A stretch of 64,000 nt of DNA from Sphingomonadaceae bacterium (GTDB lineage Bacteria > Pseudomonadota > Alphaproteobacteria > Sphingomonadales > Sphingomonadaceae): contig JADZEQ010000012.1 in assembly GCA_020850455.1 (NCBI GenBank), forward strand, positions 53,369 through 117,368. The letters are read 5' to 3'. Below are positions 54,903-63,873 of this stretch, piece after piece. The translations under genes and the position numbers were made by a program. Positions within the stretch are counted from its first letter, which is position 1; the number at the start of each line of letters is the position of its first letter. Below the pieces are notes generated by a model. That model had not been told where the DNA came from. It made no database searches and saw nothing but the letters and a program-made list of their open reading frames with translations.

Positions 54903-55745
54903 ATGCGCGATTTCGATATTGGTTCGGCAACATCGTCGGCAGTCGCCTTTGTCAGCGATCATCTGCGGCTGATCCTGCTGCTGCTCGGCGGGGCAATATT
55001 GGTGGGTCAGATATTGGTATTTGTGATGATCGGCACCAGCGTCGAAGCCGTCGCACAGCAAATTGGCAGCGCCGTAACATCGGGCGATGCCAGCCAATTG
55101 TTGCAGATAGGCGGCGGGTTAATGGCAGCATCGCTCGTCGCCACACTGTTACAGACAACCGCCCAATTTGCGATTTACCGCATCGCCCTGTCCGATGAAC
55201 AGGATTTGGGCAGCGCCATTGGTTATGGCACCAATGCGGCGATCATCTATTTATTGTTCAATTTTGCGGTCGTTGCTGTGGCGATATTGTTTTTGGCTCT
55301 GCCCATCGTCGCGGTGGTGGGCGTGGGATCGGCGGCGGGCGGTGACAGCGTGTCGACGGGCACGGTGCTGGTGGTGCTGTTGCTGGCTCTGGCGGCGCTC
55401 CCACTCATGACCTGGTTGGTGGCGCGCCTGTCCGTTGCTATCCCGGCGATGGCCGATGCGCGGTCGATCAACCCCATCTTTGGGCTGGTGCAAAGCTGGA
55501 AATTGACCCGCGCCCGCCAATGGCCAATCGTCGGTTTTGTGCTGCTCTATGCTGTCGCAGCCGGCATTCTGCAGGTGGTTTTGGGCCTGTTTGGCGCGCT
55601 CTTTGTCATGGCATTGGGTCCGACGGTCGGCGGGATATTCAGCGGGGCGCTGGTCGCCGTTCCCGCCGCAATATTGGGCATTGCGGCTGCCTATGGTGCC
55701 TATGACCGGCTGCGCCCCGACGATGCAGGCGATATTTTCGCCTGA
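54903..55745 (+). CDS. Integral membrane protein, six helices, unknown function
   Basis: This 280-residue protein has hydrophobic segments at about residues 20-42, 70-90, 108-140, 152-180, 205-230 and 240-262. The pattern recalls the membrane domain found in glycerophosphodiester phosphodiesterase-like proteins and other uncharacterised six-helix proteins, but no motif proves it. The ATG at 54903 follows GGGGAT. It is the last normal-composition gene before the kinase cassette. Confidence 0.65.
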   Translation: MRDFDIGSATSSAVAFVSDHLRLILLLLGGAILVGQILVFVMIGTSVEAVAQQIGSAVTSGDASQLLQIGGGLMAASLVATLLQTTAQFAIYRIALSDEQDLGSAIGYGTNAAIIYLLFNFAVVAVAILFLALPIVAVVGVGSAAGGDSVSTGTVLVVLLLALAALPLMTWLVARLSVAIPAMADARSINPIFGLVQSWKLTRARQWPIVGFVLLYAVAAGILQVVLGLFGALFVMALGPTVGGIFSGALVAVPAAILGIAAAYGAYDRLRPDDAGDIFA

Positions 55746-55899
55746 CGGGGCAAAGTTCGACGAACCGCCAACAGAACACTTCGATTTCAAGAACTGAGCA
55801 TAGCCGGTCTTGATGCGGCGGCCTTGTCTGGAACTAGCGAACGTGAGGACACTTTGGGCGGGTGTGTCACAGGTTTTAACGGCCACCGAAAAATGCAGC

Positions 55900-56610
55900 C
55901 TAGTCGATGAAAATGGCGGCCACAGTGAAGTTATCTTCTGGGCCTCTGGCATTGACCGCGCCCACGATATCGCGAACCGCATCTTCCGGGTCGGCCGAAC
56001 GGACAGAAATGTCGCGGAGGGCGCGCAGATAGACCTTGGAATGCACCCCGTCGGATGTGAAAAACATGCGGTCTCCAGGCATTATGTCGTGAGTGCCAAC
56101 ATCAATTCTTGGCGTCTCGGACACCCCCAAGGCGCTCTCTAGTACATTCTTCCGAGGGTACGACGCATATTCCTCGCGTGTGATTGCTCCCGCTTCGAGC
56201 AGGCGCTGGGCCTCCGTATGATCCACAGTGAGGCGGCGGATGCCATTGTTCCGCTGCAGCGCGATACGAGTGTCTCCGCAGTGCACGAAATGAACCTGTC
56301 CGGCGATAATAACCGCACCCGAAAGGGTGGTTGCCATCCCCCGAACTTTGGGGTCGGCCTGTTGCTCATGCCGGATGGCTTCATGGATCGCCAAAGCCAG
56401 CCCTTTGAGATCTACATTCGTCTCTTGCCCTATCGCGCCACCGAACATGCGAATGGCAATATCAGAAGCCTGTTGCCCCCCGTGATAGCCACCCAAGCCA
56501 TCCGCGATAGCCGCAGCTAAACGGTCGCCATCGCTGGGCCATACCGCAACGGCATCTTCGTTTGCAGAGCGAGGTCCTGCCTCTGTCGCAGTGGCGAACC
56601 TAAACCTCAT
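55900..56610 (-). CDS. PP2C family serine/threonine phosphatase
   Basis: This 236-residue metal-dependent phosphatase has the PP2C motifs in order: N17-E18-D19, ADGLGGYHGG at 36-45, GDTRI, FTSDGVHS and a C-terminal EDNFTV with the last metal Asp. The metal-binding residues are intact, so it should be active. Its ATG at 56610 overlaps the stop of the upstream kinase gene (ATGA), so kinase and phosphatase are translated together. An ATG at 56616 is possible. The pair has lower G+C than its surroundings. Confidence 0.9.
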   Translation of the reverse strand: MRFRFATATEAGPRSANEDAVAVWPSDGDRLAAAIADGLGGYHGGQQASDIAIRMFGGAIGQETNVDLKGLALAIHEAIRHEQQADPKVRGMATTLSGAVIIAGQVHFVHCGDTRIALQRNNGIRRLTVDHTEAQRLLEAGAITREEYASYPRKNVLESALGVSETPRIDVGTHDIMPGDRMFFTSDGVHSKVYLRALRDISVRSADPEDAVRDIVGAVNARGPEDNFTVAAIFID

Positions 56611-57938
56611 TGGCATATCTCTGCGAGTGTCTGATGAAGAGCGGGATGAAGGCCCGAGCGGTTGACACTGATAGAAAGCTCTAGATGGTCAACGGCCTTA
56701 CATACCTTCGCACCGGCAGCCCGAAACTCAATGGCGATGCGCTTCGCCAAGGCTTCGTCCATGGATGGGCCGCAAAGCGAGTAGAATTTCCGCTCCACAT
56801 ACCAACGATTGTGTGAGGTTCCCAACTCAAGCAAAGCCATAAGAGCGTCAGATTTCGCTTCAAATGAGCAATGAGCAATAAATATCTCAAGGATATTTGC
56901 GAGTGAATCGCAGCGTTCGAAGGGGAACGGCGTATCGTATATCCATTGAGAATATGGAAGCGCCAGACGGTCGGCGAGGCTTAGCCAATTGCTGCAAAGG
57001 CTAATAACCTGGTCCAATTGTAAACGTGCCAGCACCCCATTGGCATCGTCTTGCCCCTCGTTATCCTCGACGTAGGTAACAAGGGCGCACCACGATGCTT
57101 CGTCTAGGAGTTCGCCCGAAGCCAGTTTGTCGGCAAATTCCGATGCTGCCGCCGTGGTTACAGGCGGCAGACCAGATGCCACAGTGACAATGGCATCAAG
57201 GACAGAGCGAACCGAGCCGAAACGTCTGGCGGGGTCGCTTCGTGTGCAGTTGCGAAGAATTGCACCATATGGACCGTCTTCTTTAATCTCGTTGCACGGT
57301 ATCCTTGGGCCTTGACCAACCATTTCATGGAGAATGCACCCAAGCGAATAGATGTCTGACTGCTCCGACGCCTGCCGCAAATCCGAGGTTATCTCAGGAG
57401 CCGTGTAGTAATCGGTTCCCTTCGCCATGCCGGTCACAGTCAGCACCGATACCCGCGTCTCGTTCATTGCGATCAGCCCGAAATCGCTGACTGCAAAATA
57501 AAATTCGGGACCGTTTGCGCCTTGGCGAGTGTACTTAAGGACGTTCTGCGGCTTGAGGTCGCGATGGTAGATACCGGCGCTGTGCAGTTCGTCTAGGGCC
57601 GCCACAATGTCATTGATCGCTGATAACCAGTGACCACCTAGCGTGCGGTCAGCAGAGATATCGTCCTGCAAGCTGCATACGGCCTGCGGCATTAGGTAGA
57701 ATGGGGGGGCTGCATCCATATCCGCATAAAGCACGGGCACGATATTGGGATGATTGATGCCTGATTGCGTTTTCGCCTCCCGAGCAAACCTCTTTTTGAC
57801 GTTCTCAACCATCTGTGGGGGCAACGGCTGAGAGACAGAAAACGACTTTCTCGCGAACGTGTTGCCTTGTTCGTCCTGCACGAGGTCAACTACGCCAAAG
57901 CCACCACCGCCAAGGTTTTTGATAAATTGAAGATTCAC
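56607..57938 (-). CDS. Serine/threonine protein kinase with an unknown C-terminal domain
   Basis: This 443-residue soluble kinase has all catalytic motifs: Gly loop GGGGFGVV (10-17), K31 in ARKSF, E54, HRDLKPQN (125-132), DFG (152-154) and APE (180-182). There is no membrane helix and no PASTA or other known sensor. The C-terminal 180 residues are mostly helical, with several Trp and Cys, and match nothing I know. The start is a GTG at 57938 behind GAGGGG, only 23 bases from the 3' end of tRNA-Arg. Codon use is more AT-rich than that of the neighbours (28 of 60 bases are G or C at 56881-56940). Confidence 0.9.
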   Translation of the reverse strand: MNLQFIKNLGGGGFGVVDLVQDEQGNTFARKSFSVSQPLPPQMVENVKKRFAREAKTQSGINHPNIVPVLYADMDAAPPFYLMPQAVCSLQDDISADRTLGGHWLSAINDIVAALDELHSAGIYHRDLKPQNVLKYTRQGANGPEFYFAVSDFGLIAMNETRVSVLTVTGMAKGTDYYTAPEITSDLRQASEQSDIYSLGCILHEMVGQGPRIPCNEIKEDGPYGAILRNCTRSDPARRFGSVRSVLDAIVTVASGLPPVTTAAASEFADKLASGELLDEASWCALVTYVEDNEGQDDANGVLARLQLDQVISLCSNWLSLADRLALPYSQWIYDTPFPFERCDSLANILEIFIAHCSFEAKSDALMALLELGTSHNRWYVERKFYSLCGPSMDEALAKRIAIEFRAAGAKVCKAVDHLELSISVNRSGLHPALHQTLAEICQ

Positions 57939-57961
57939 GGCGGCCCCTCGCTTGATCGAAA

Positions 57962-58038
57962 TGGCGACCCCGGCAGGATTTGAACCTGCGACCATTCGCT
58001 TAGAAGGCGAATGCTCTATCCAGCTGAGCTACGGGGTC
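57962..58038 (-). tRNA. tRNA-Arg (anticodon TCT)
   Basis: This 77-base tRNA is complete: acceptor stem GACCCCG pairs with CGGGGTC, followed by discriminator G and encoded CCA. The D-arm, the anticodon stem TTCGC/GCGAA with loop CTTCTAA (anticodon TCT) and the T-arm with GTTCAAATCC are all normal. It reads AGA codons, which are rare in high-G+C genomes. The kinase gene follows its 3' end on the same strand. Confidence 0.97.
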
Positions 58039-58096
58039 GTCCCGGCGGCCATAGCGCCAATTGCAATCGCTTGCGATAAAGATATGTTGCCGCGCC

Positions 58097-58855
58097 ATGG
58101 TAGATGACAAGCATGATCAGCCGGGGGAATTGACCAGCCTCGACGGTGCGGCGCTCCACGGGCGGCAATTGCGCTATTATGATCTGGCGATGGCGGCCTT
58201 TGTCGCCATCCTCCTCCTCTCCAACATCATCGGCGCAGCCAAAAGATCCTATATCGACCTGCCCTTTATCGGCGAATGGCCATTTGGCGCGGGGGTGCTG
58301 TTTTTCCCCTTATCCTATGTGCTCGGCGATGTTTTGACAGAGGTTTATGGCTATGCCCGCGCGCGGCGCGTCATCTGGACGGGTTTTGCCGCGCTCGCCT
58401 TCATGGCGGTGATGGCGGCGGTCGTCGTCGCCTTGCCCCCCGCACCGGGCTGGCAGGATCAGGCGGCTTATGAGGCGGTGTTTGGCAATAGCTGGCGGAT
58501 CGTCCTTGCCTCCATGGCGGCATTTTGGGCGGGGGAGTTTGCCAACAGCTTTGTCCTCGCCAAGATGAAGCTGGCCGACAATGGGCGGCGCATGGGACTG
58601 CGCTTTGTCGCCAGCACGATTGTCGGACAGGGGATCGACAGCCTCTTATTCTATCCGCTCGCCTTTTATGGCGAAGCAAGCTGGCCGACCGGCGAATTGT
58701 TCAAGACCGTCTTTTCGCAATGGGTGACCAAATCGGGGTGGGAGGCGGCGTTGCTGCCGCTCACCATCCTTATCGTTACCGCGATCAAAAAGCGCGAAGG
58801 GCTGGATGTCTATGACCGGGGGACTGATTTTACCCCGTTCAAAACAGGGATTTAG
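58097..58855 (+). CDS. Queuosine precursor transporter, YhhQ family
   Basis: This 252-residue inner-membrane protein has six predicted helices. The family features FPLSYVLGDVLTEVYGYARARRVIW and the AFWAGEFANSFVLAKMK region are present, with TIVGQGIDSLLFYPLAFYG near the end. YhhQ imports preQ0/preQ1, so this strain can both make (queC, queE) and salvage the precursor. The ATG at 58097 lacks a clear ribosome-binding site; the gene is divergent from tRNA-Arg with 58 bases between. Confidence 0.9.
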   Translation: MVDDKHDQPGELTSLDGAALHGRQLRYYDLAMAAFVAILLLSNIIGAAKRSYIDLPFIGEWPFGAGVLFFPLSYVLGDVLTEVYGYARARRVIWTGFAALAFMAVMAAVVVALPPAPGWQDQAAYEAVFGNSWRIVLASMAAFWAGEFANSFVLAKMKLADNGRRMGLRFVASTIVGQGIDSLLFYPLAFYGEASWPTGELFKTVFSQWVTKSGWEAALLPLTILIVTAIKKREGLDVYDRGTDFTPFKTGI

Positions 58856-58873
58856 GGGGGGCTTAGCCCTCGT

Positions 58874-59539
58874 TCAGGTGAGGATGCCGAGCAGCCCTTC
58901 AAACAGGCGCAGCCCATCCTGATTGCCATGCGCGGCTTCGACCGCGCGTTCGGGGTGCGGCATCATGCCCAGCACATTGCCGCCAGCGTTCAAAATCCCG
59001 GCGATCTGGCGCGCCGACCCGTTGACGTCGCTGCGATAGCGAAAGGCGACGCGGCCATCCCCCTCCAGCATGTCGAGCGTTTGGGCATCGGCGGCATAAT
59101 TGCCGTCATGGTGGGCGATGGGGATCGCCAATTCTTCACCCGCATCATAGCGCGCGGTAAAAATGCTCTGGCTATTTTCGACGGTGAGCGGCGCATCCTT
59201 GCAGAGGAAATGCAGCCCGGCATTGCGCATCAAGGCGCCGGGGAGCAACCCTGCCTCTGTCAAAACCTGAAAGCCGTTGCACACACCCAGCACCGGCACC
59301 CCGCGCGCGGCTGCATCAACCACCGCGCGCATAATCGGGCTGCGCGCCGCCATCGCGCCCGAACGCAGATAATCGCCATAGGAAAAGCCGCCGGGCAGCG
59401 CGATGAAATCCGTCCCTGCAGGCAATTCGCTATCCTTGTGCCAGACCATCTCTGGGGCGTGGCCGCTGACCAGTTCGATGGCGCGCGCCATGTCGCGGTC
59501 GCAATTGGAACCGGGAAAGACAATGACCGCGCTGCGCAT
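58874..59539 (-). CDS. purQ: Phosphoribosylformylglycinamidine synthase, glutaminase subunit
   Basis: This 221-residue class I glutamine amidotransferase supplies ammonia for FGAM synthesis. The nucleophile is C87 in GVCNGFQ, with [12 protein letters not shown] near residue 48-59 and the catalytic His/Glu pair in [10 protein letters not shown] near the end. It forms the PurS-PurQ-PurL complex. purS precedes it by 18 bases; purL is not in the window. Confidence 0.96.
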   Translation of the reverse strand: MRSAVIVFPGSNCDRDMARAIELVSGHAPEMVWHKDSELPAGTDFIALPGGFSYGDYLRSGAMAARSPIMRAVVDAAARGVPVLGVCNGFQVLTEAGLLPGALMRNAGLHFLCKDAPLTVENSQSIFTARYDAGEELAIPIAHHDGNYAADAQTLDMLEGDGRVAFRYRSDVNGSARQIAGILNAGGNVLGMMPHPERAVEAAHGNQDGLRLFEGLLGILT

Positions 59540-59557
59540 GGGCCGACCTTTCTGAAT

Positions 59558-59788
59558 TTAGATACCGCTGATGCGGAAATTTTCGATGACCGTATTGGCC
59601 AATAATTGCTGGCACATGTCGCGCACTTCGGCCTCGCTCGTGCCCTCCGCGACGTCGAGCGTCAGATAGCGCCCGGTGCGCACATCCGTCACCCCGCCAA
59701 AGCCCAGCCCGTGCAGCGCATGGGTAATGGCGCGCCCTTGGGGGTCGAGCACGCCGGGTTTCAATGTGACGAAAACTTCGACCTTCAT
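59558..59788 (-). CDS. purS: Phosphoribosylformylglycinamidine synthase subunit PurS
   Basis: This 76-residue subunit links PurQ and PurL. VFVTLKPGVLDPQG and LANTVIENFRI are typical, as is the short length. The ATG at 59788 was chosen; a frame reaching 59905 adds a basic stretch that is not part of the family. It forms an operon with purQ. Confidence 0.94.
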   Translation of the reverse strand: MKVEVFVTLKPGVLDPQGRAITHALHGLGFGGVTDVRTGRYLTLDVAEGTSEAEVRDMCQQLLANTVIENFRISGI

Positions 59789-59917
59789 CGCGCGCGGCCT
59801 CTTTAATATCGGGGTGGGGTTATGCGCGCGCCTATGGCGCTTGGGGGGCGCGCTGGCAAGGGTAAAGGCCATGCTGTCCCCCGTGCGGCACCGCTTATTA
59901 ACCATTTTGGGTTAGCC

Positions 59918-60097
59918 ATGGCTGCGACAGCAATGTGGATTTTTGCAATGGGCCTGATTTCGCTCACCATGTTCATCGGCCTTTGGGGCTGGGGGCACCA
60001 GCTTTTTGGCTGGTATGACCCCGACGGACAGGTGCAATTGGCAATTTTCGCATCCTTTTTGTTCGGCATCATCTGCGGCTATCGCGTCCACGCCTGA
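59918..60097 (+). CDS. Small membrane protein, 59 residues
   Basis: It has two hydrophobic helices (residues 5-24 and 38-55), aromatic residues between them and a short basic end. The reading frame opens earlier (59822), but the added part looks non-coding. No good ribosome-binding site and no recognised family, so this is a tentative gene. Confidence 0.45.
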   Translation: MAATAMWIFAMGLISLTMFIGLWGWGHQLFGWYDPDGQVQLAIFASFLFGIICGYRVHA

Positions 60098-60200
60098 TGC
60101 TGCCCCCGCCTGATGCTGCGCCCCGCGCTGTGGCGGCGGGCTTGTCGCGCACGGGCATAGCTTGATATAGGGCGCTTAACTTTCCACCACGCAGAGCGTC

Positions 60201-61508
60201 ATGAACAATTTCCCCTTGGGCGACATAGCCATAATATTGGCGCTGGTGCTGCTGAACGGCCTGTTGTCCATGTCCGAACTGGCGATTGTCTCGGCACGTC
60301 GCCCCCGGTTGGAGGCGATGGAGCGTCGCGGGTCCACCGGCGCGCGGGCCGCCATCCAATTGGCTGCGGAGCCGGGGCGTTTCCTGTCCACGGTACAAAT
60401 TGGCATAACGCTGGTCGGCATTGTCGCGGGCGCCTATTCGGGTGCGGCGCTTGGCATACCCGCGGCCCGCGCCATCCAGTCGATGGTCAGCATCGATGCC
60501 GAATTGGCCGCATCGCTCGGTTTTGCGCTGGTCATCGCGCTCACCACCTATGTCTCACTCATCATCGGGGAATTGGTCCCCAAACAATTTGCACTGCGCA
60601 GCCCCGAACGCATCGCCGCCATCGCCGCCATCCCCATGCAATGGCTGGCACGCGCGACCGCGCCTGTGGTCTGGCTGCTCGACGGGTCAAGCGCGCTCAT
60701 CTTTGCTGCGCTTGGCCTCAACCGCGAATCGGAGGATAAGGTGACGGCAGAGGAACTGCACCTCGTCGTTGCCGAAGCGTCCAAATCGGGGGTGATAGAG
60801 GAAGGGGAAAGGGCGATTATTTCGGGCGTCGTGCGCCTTGCCGACCGGCCGGTGCGCGATGTCATGACCCCCAGAACCGATGTCGACTGGATCGACCTTG
60901 CGCTGGATGCCGATGGGGTGCGCAAAAAATTGCTCGCCAGCCCGCACAGCCGCCTGCCGGTCGGCAAGGGCAGCGTGGACGCCCTCGTCGGGGTGGTCGA
61001 AGCGCGCGATATCGCCATTGCGCTGCTGCGCGGGCAGACGATCAACCTTAAAAAAATGGCGCGCAAAGCGGTTATCATCCCCGATCAGTTGGACGCGATG
61101 GATGCGCTGGGCGCGCTGCGCAGTGCCGATGTGCCGATGCTGTTCGTCCATGACGAATATGGCCATTTTGACGGGCTGGTGACGCCGGCTGACGTGCTGA
61201 GTGCGATCGCGGGCGAATTTGCGTCGGACAGCGACATTGGCACCGACCCGCATCTGGTCGAACGCGCGGACGGCAGCTTGCTGGTATCGGGTGCGATGCC
61301 GGCCGATGCGTTGGCGGAGCGTTTGGGGCTCACCCTCGATGATGAACGCGAATTTGCGACCGCTGCGGGCTTCGCGCTCGACCGGCTCAAACATCTGCCG
61401 GTGACCGGCGAAATATTCGACGCGCATGGCTATCGCTTTGAAATAATGGATATGGACGGGCGCAAAATCGACAAATTATTGGTGTCGTCTATCCCGCCAG
61501 CCGCCTGA
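60201..61508 (+). CDS. CNNM/CorC-type protein (DUF21, CBS pair, transporter-associated domain)
   Basis: This 435-residue membrane protein has a DUF21 domain of three to four helices at residues 1-180. A CBS pair follows at about 200-330 (VRDVMTPRTDVDWI is the classic start), then a CorC_HlyC domain ends at 430. The family exports Mg2+/Co2+ or supports magnesium balance; older names call it hemolysin-like. Architecture and length are typical. It is monocistronic with ATG at 60201. Confidence 0.9.
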   Translation: MNNFPLGDIAIILALVLLNGLLSMSELAIVSARRPRLEAMERRGSTGARAAIQLAAEPGRFLSTVQIGITLVGIVAGAYSGAALGIPAARAIQSMVSIDAELAASLGFALVIALTTYVSLIIGELVPKQFALRSPERIAAIAAIPMQWLARATAPVVWLLDGSSALIFAALGLNRESEDKVTAEELHLVVAEASKSGVIEEGERAIISGVVRLADRPVRDVMTPRTDVDWIDLALDADGVRKKLLASPHSRLPVGKGSVDALVGVVEARDIAIALLRGQTINLKKMARKAVIIPDQLDAMDALGALRSADVPMLFVHDEYGHFDGLVTPADVLSAIAGEFASDSDIGTDPHLVERADGSLLVSGAMPADALAERLGLTLDDEREFATAAGFALDRLKHLPVTGEIFDAHGYRFEIMDMDGRKIDKLLVSSIPPAA

Positions 61509-61567
61509 ACAGCAGCTTTCACGCCAATTCAGAATCACGTCACCACGCCATGGTTAAACAGGCCTTA

Positions 61568-61592
61568 CCGCCCCGACATGGTGCCGGGGCGG
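61568..61592 (+). repeat. Hairpin in the 5' leader of the Tyr/Arg-rich secreted protein gene
   Basis: CCGCCCCG (61568-61575) and CGGGGCGG (61585-61592) form a perfect stem with a nine-base loop, about 25 bases before the start at 61617. The ribosome-binding site AAGGAGA lies outside it. It may stabilise the mRNA 5' end. Confidence 0.45.
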
Positions 61593-61616
61593 ACGATAGG
61601 CTGAAGGAGACCAGTT

Positions 61617-62204
61617 ATGGCGACCAAATTTGCAAGTCCCTTGCGGGCGGCATCTGCCGCCGTTCTGGCAGGCAGCATGGTTTTAACCGCCATGCCCGCA
61701 TCGGCGCAGCGTTACGAACGCCACCGCGACCGTTATCATGACGGGATCAGCGCAGGCGAAGTTATCGCCGGTGCGGTGATTATTGGCGGGCTGGCGGCAA
61801 TTTTGTCCGGCGGCGGGCGCGACCGTAATGACCGGCGCTATGACCCCCGTTATGGCAATTATGACAACCGCTACGACGGCTATTATGATGGCTATAATTG
61901 GGACAGCTATGGCGGTTCGCGTGAAGCCATCCAGCGCTGTGTGCGTGCGGTCGAACGGCGCGGCGGCTATGGCGCGGATACCGATGTCCGGCGGATCACC
62001 GACATCGACCGGATTCGCGGCGGGTATCGCGTGCAGGGCAATGTCGCGGTCGATTATCGGCGTGGCTACCGCAACGACTGGCGCGACCGCGACGGACGCT
62101 ATGGCCGCGATTGGGATGGCCGCCAGCGTTATGATGACCGGGGCCGGTTCACCTGCACGGTGCGTTATGGCCGGGTACAGGATGTCGATTTCCGCGGGCT
62201 GTAA
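61617..62204 (+). CDS. Secreted Tyr/Arg/Asp-rich protein with Gly-rich hydrophobic segment
   Basis: This 195-residue protein has a signal peptide (cut after MPASA). A Gly-zipper-like hydrophobic stretch lies at residues 43-62 (EVIAGAVIIGGLAAIL). A low-complexity part follows with many Tyr, Arg, Asp and Gly residues (YDxR, GYYDGY). The C-terminal 80 residues contain two Cys (IQRCVRAV and FTCTVRYGR) and probably form a small domain. Similar RcnB-like or YMGG-like secreted proteins are frequent in sphingomonads; the role is unknown. The start follows AAGGAGA, and a terminator follows the stop. Confidence 0.75.
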   Translation: MATKFASPLRAASAAVLAGSMVLTAMPASAQRYERHRDRYHDGISAGEVIAGAVIIGGLAAILSGGGRDRNDRRYDPRYGNYDNRYDGYYDGYNWDSYGGSREAIQRCVRAVERRGGYGADTDVRRITDIDRIRGGYRVQGNVAVDYRRGYRNDWRDRDGRYGRDWDGRQRYDDRGRFTCTVRYGRVQDVDFRGL

Positions 62205-62226
62205 TTCCCAGCCGGGTTAGGGACAG

Positions 62227-62266
62227 GGCCGTCGGGGGCAAATGCCGCCGGCGGCCTTTCCTTTTT
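62227..62266 (+). terminator. Rho-independent terminator before guaA
   Basis: GGCCGTCGG (62227-62235) pairs with CCGGCGGCC (62248-62256), one G-T pair, 12-base loop, followed by TTTCCTTTTT. It ends the upstream gene 25 bases before the guaA start. Confidence 0.75.
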
Positions 62267-62291
62267 GGGCGCATCGCCCTATGCGCGCGCC

Positions 62292-63872
62292 ATGTCGACC
62301 AGCGCCCATACCGCCCATCAATCCATCCTCATCGTCGATTTCGGCAGTCAGGTGACCCAGCTTATCGCGCGGCGTGTCCGCGAAGCGGGGGTCTATTGCG
62401 AAATCGCCCCCTATTCACAGGCCGAAGCGGCCTTTGCCCGGCTGCGCCCGCGCGGCATCATCCTTTCCGGCTCGCCCGCCTCGGTCTGCGATGCGGACAG
62501 CCCGCGCGCGCCGCAGGCGCTGTTCGACAGCGGCCTGCCGATCTTGGGCATATGTTACGGCCAGCAGGTGATGAGCGCGCAATTAGGCGGCGTGGTGGAG
62601 GCGACGCACATAGGCGGCGAAGGCGGTGAATTTGGTCGCGCCTTTTTGACCGTGACGCGCGATTGTGCCTTGTTCGACGGGTTGTGGCAGGTTGGCGAAC
62701 GCCATCAAGTGTGGATGAGCCATGGCGACAAGGTCACCCGCTTTGCCCCGGGTTTTGCAATTGTGGCGACCAGCGATGGCGCGCCCTTTGCGGTCATCGC
62801 CGATGAAGAACGGCGCTATTATGGCACACAATTCCACCCCGAAGTCGTCCATACGCCCGATGGCGCGCGGCTGATTGCCAATTTCGTGCACAAGGTTTGC
62901 GGCATTACCGGCGACTGGAGCATGGCGGGCTATCGCGCGAGCAAAATTGCCGATATCCGCGCGCAAGTCGGTGATGGTCGCGTCATTTGCGGGCTGTCGG
63001 GCGGGGTCGACAGTTCGGTCGCCGCCATTTTGATCCACGAAGCAATTGGCGATCAACTGACCTGCGTTTTCGTCGACCATGGCCTGTTGCGCATGCACGA
63101 ACGTGAACAGGTCGAACAATTGTTCCGCGACCATTATAATATCCCGCTGATCGTCGTCGATGCGTCGGACCGCTTCCTTGCCGGCCTTGCCGGGGTTACC
63201 GACCCCGAAGCCAAGCGCAAATTCATCGGCGGTGAATTTATCAATGTGTTTGATGAACAGGCACGCGCCATCGGCGGGGCCGATTTCCTCGCCCAGGGGA
63301 CGCTTTATCCCGATGTGATCGAAAGCGTGTCCTTTACCGGCGGGCCGAGCGTTACGATCAAAAGCCATCATAATGTCGGCGGGCTGCCCGCGCGGATGCG
63401 CATGGCGCTCGTCGAACCCTTGCGCGAATTATTCAAGGATGAGGTGCGGGCATTGGGCCGAGAACTTGGCCTCAATGACCAATTTGTTGGCCGTCACCCC
63501 TTTCCGGGGCCGGGCCTCGCCATCCGCATCCCGGGCGAGGTGACGCGCGAAAAATGCGATATTTTGCGCAAGGCCGATGCCATCTACCTCGACGAAATCC
63601 GGCAGGCCGGGCTGTATGACGCAATCTGGCAGGCCTTTGCCGTGCTGCTGCCGGTGAAGACGGTGGGGGTGATGGGCGATGCGCGCACCTATGACCATGT
63701 GTGCGCGTTGCGCGCGGTGACCAGCGTCGATGGGATGACGGCGGACATCTACCCCTTTGACGCTGCCTTCCTCAGCCGGGTGGCGACGCGGATCATCAAC
63801 GAAGTCCCCGGCATCAACCGGGTGGTCTATGATTATACGTCCAAACCGCCCGGCACGATCGAATGGGAGTAA
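62292..63872 (+). CDS. guaA: GMP synthase (glutamine-hydrolysing)
   Basis: This 526-residue enzyme converts XMP to GMP. The N-terminal glutaminase domain has nucleophile C88 in GICYGQQ and the His/Glu pair in QFHPEVVHT. The ATP-pyrophosphatase domain has PP-loop LSGGVDSSV near residue 236 and the C-terminal dimerisation part ends in PGTIEWE, the conserved end. The ATG at 62292 was chosen. The tandem repeat begins one base after its stop codon. Confidence 0.97.
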   Translation: MSTSAHTAHQSILIVDFGSQVTQLIARRVREAGVYCEIAPYSQAEAAFARLRPRGIILSGSPASVCDADSPRAPQALFDSGLPILGICYGQQVMSAQLGGVVEATHIGGEGGEFGRAFLTVTRDCALFDGLWQVGERHQVWMSHGDKVTRFAPGFAIVATSDGAPFAVIADEERRYYGTQFHPEVVHTPDGARLIANFVHKVCGITGDWSMAGYRASKIADIRAQVGDGRVICGLSGGVDSSVAAILIHEAIGDQLTCVFVDHGLLRMHEREQVEQLFRDHYNIPLIVVDASDRFLAGLAGVTDPEAKRKFIGGEFINVFDEQARAIGGADFLAQGTLYPDVIESVSFTGGPSVTIKSHHNVGGLPARMRMALVEPLRELFKDEVRALGRELGLNDQFVGRHPFPGPGLAIRIPGEVTREKCDILRKADAIYLDEIRQAGLYDAIWQAFAVLLPVKTVGVMGDARTYDHVCALRAVTSVDGMTADIYPFDAAFLSRVATRIINEVPGINRVVYDYTSKPPGTIEWE

Positions 63873-63873
63873 A

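Noticed and set aside
55746..55899. attL/attR direct repeat of the tRNA-Arg 3' end
   Set aside because: I compared this 154-base gap by eye with the tRNA 3' terminal sequence and saw no copy of useful length. An integrative origin of the kinase cassette therefore remains unproven.
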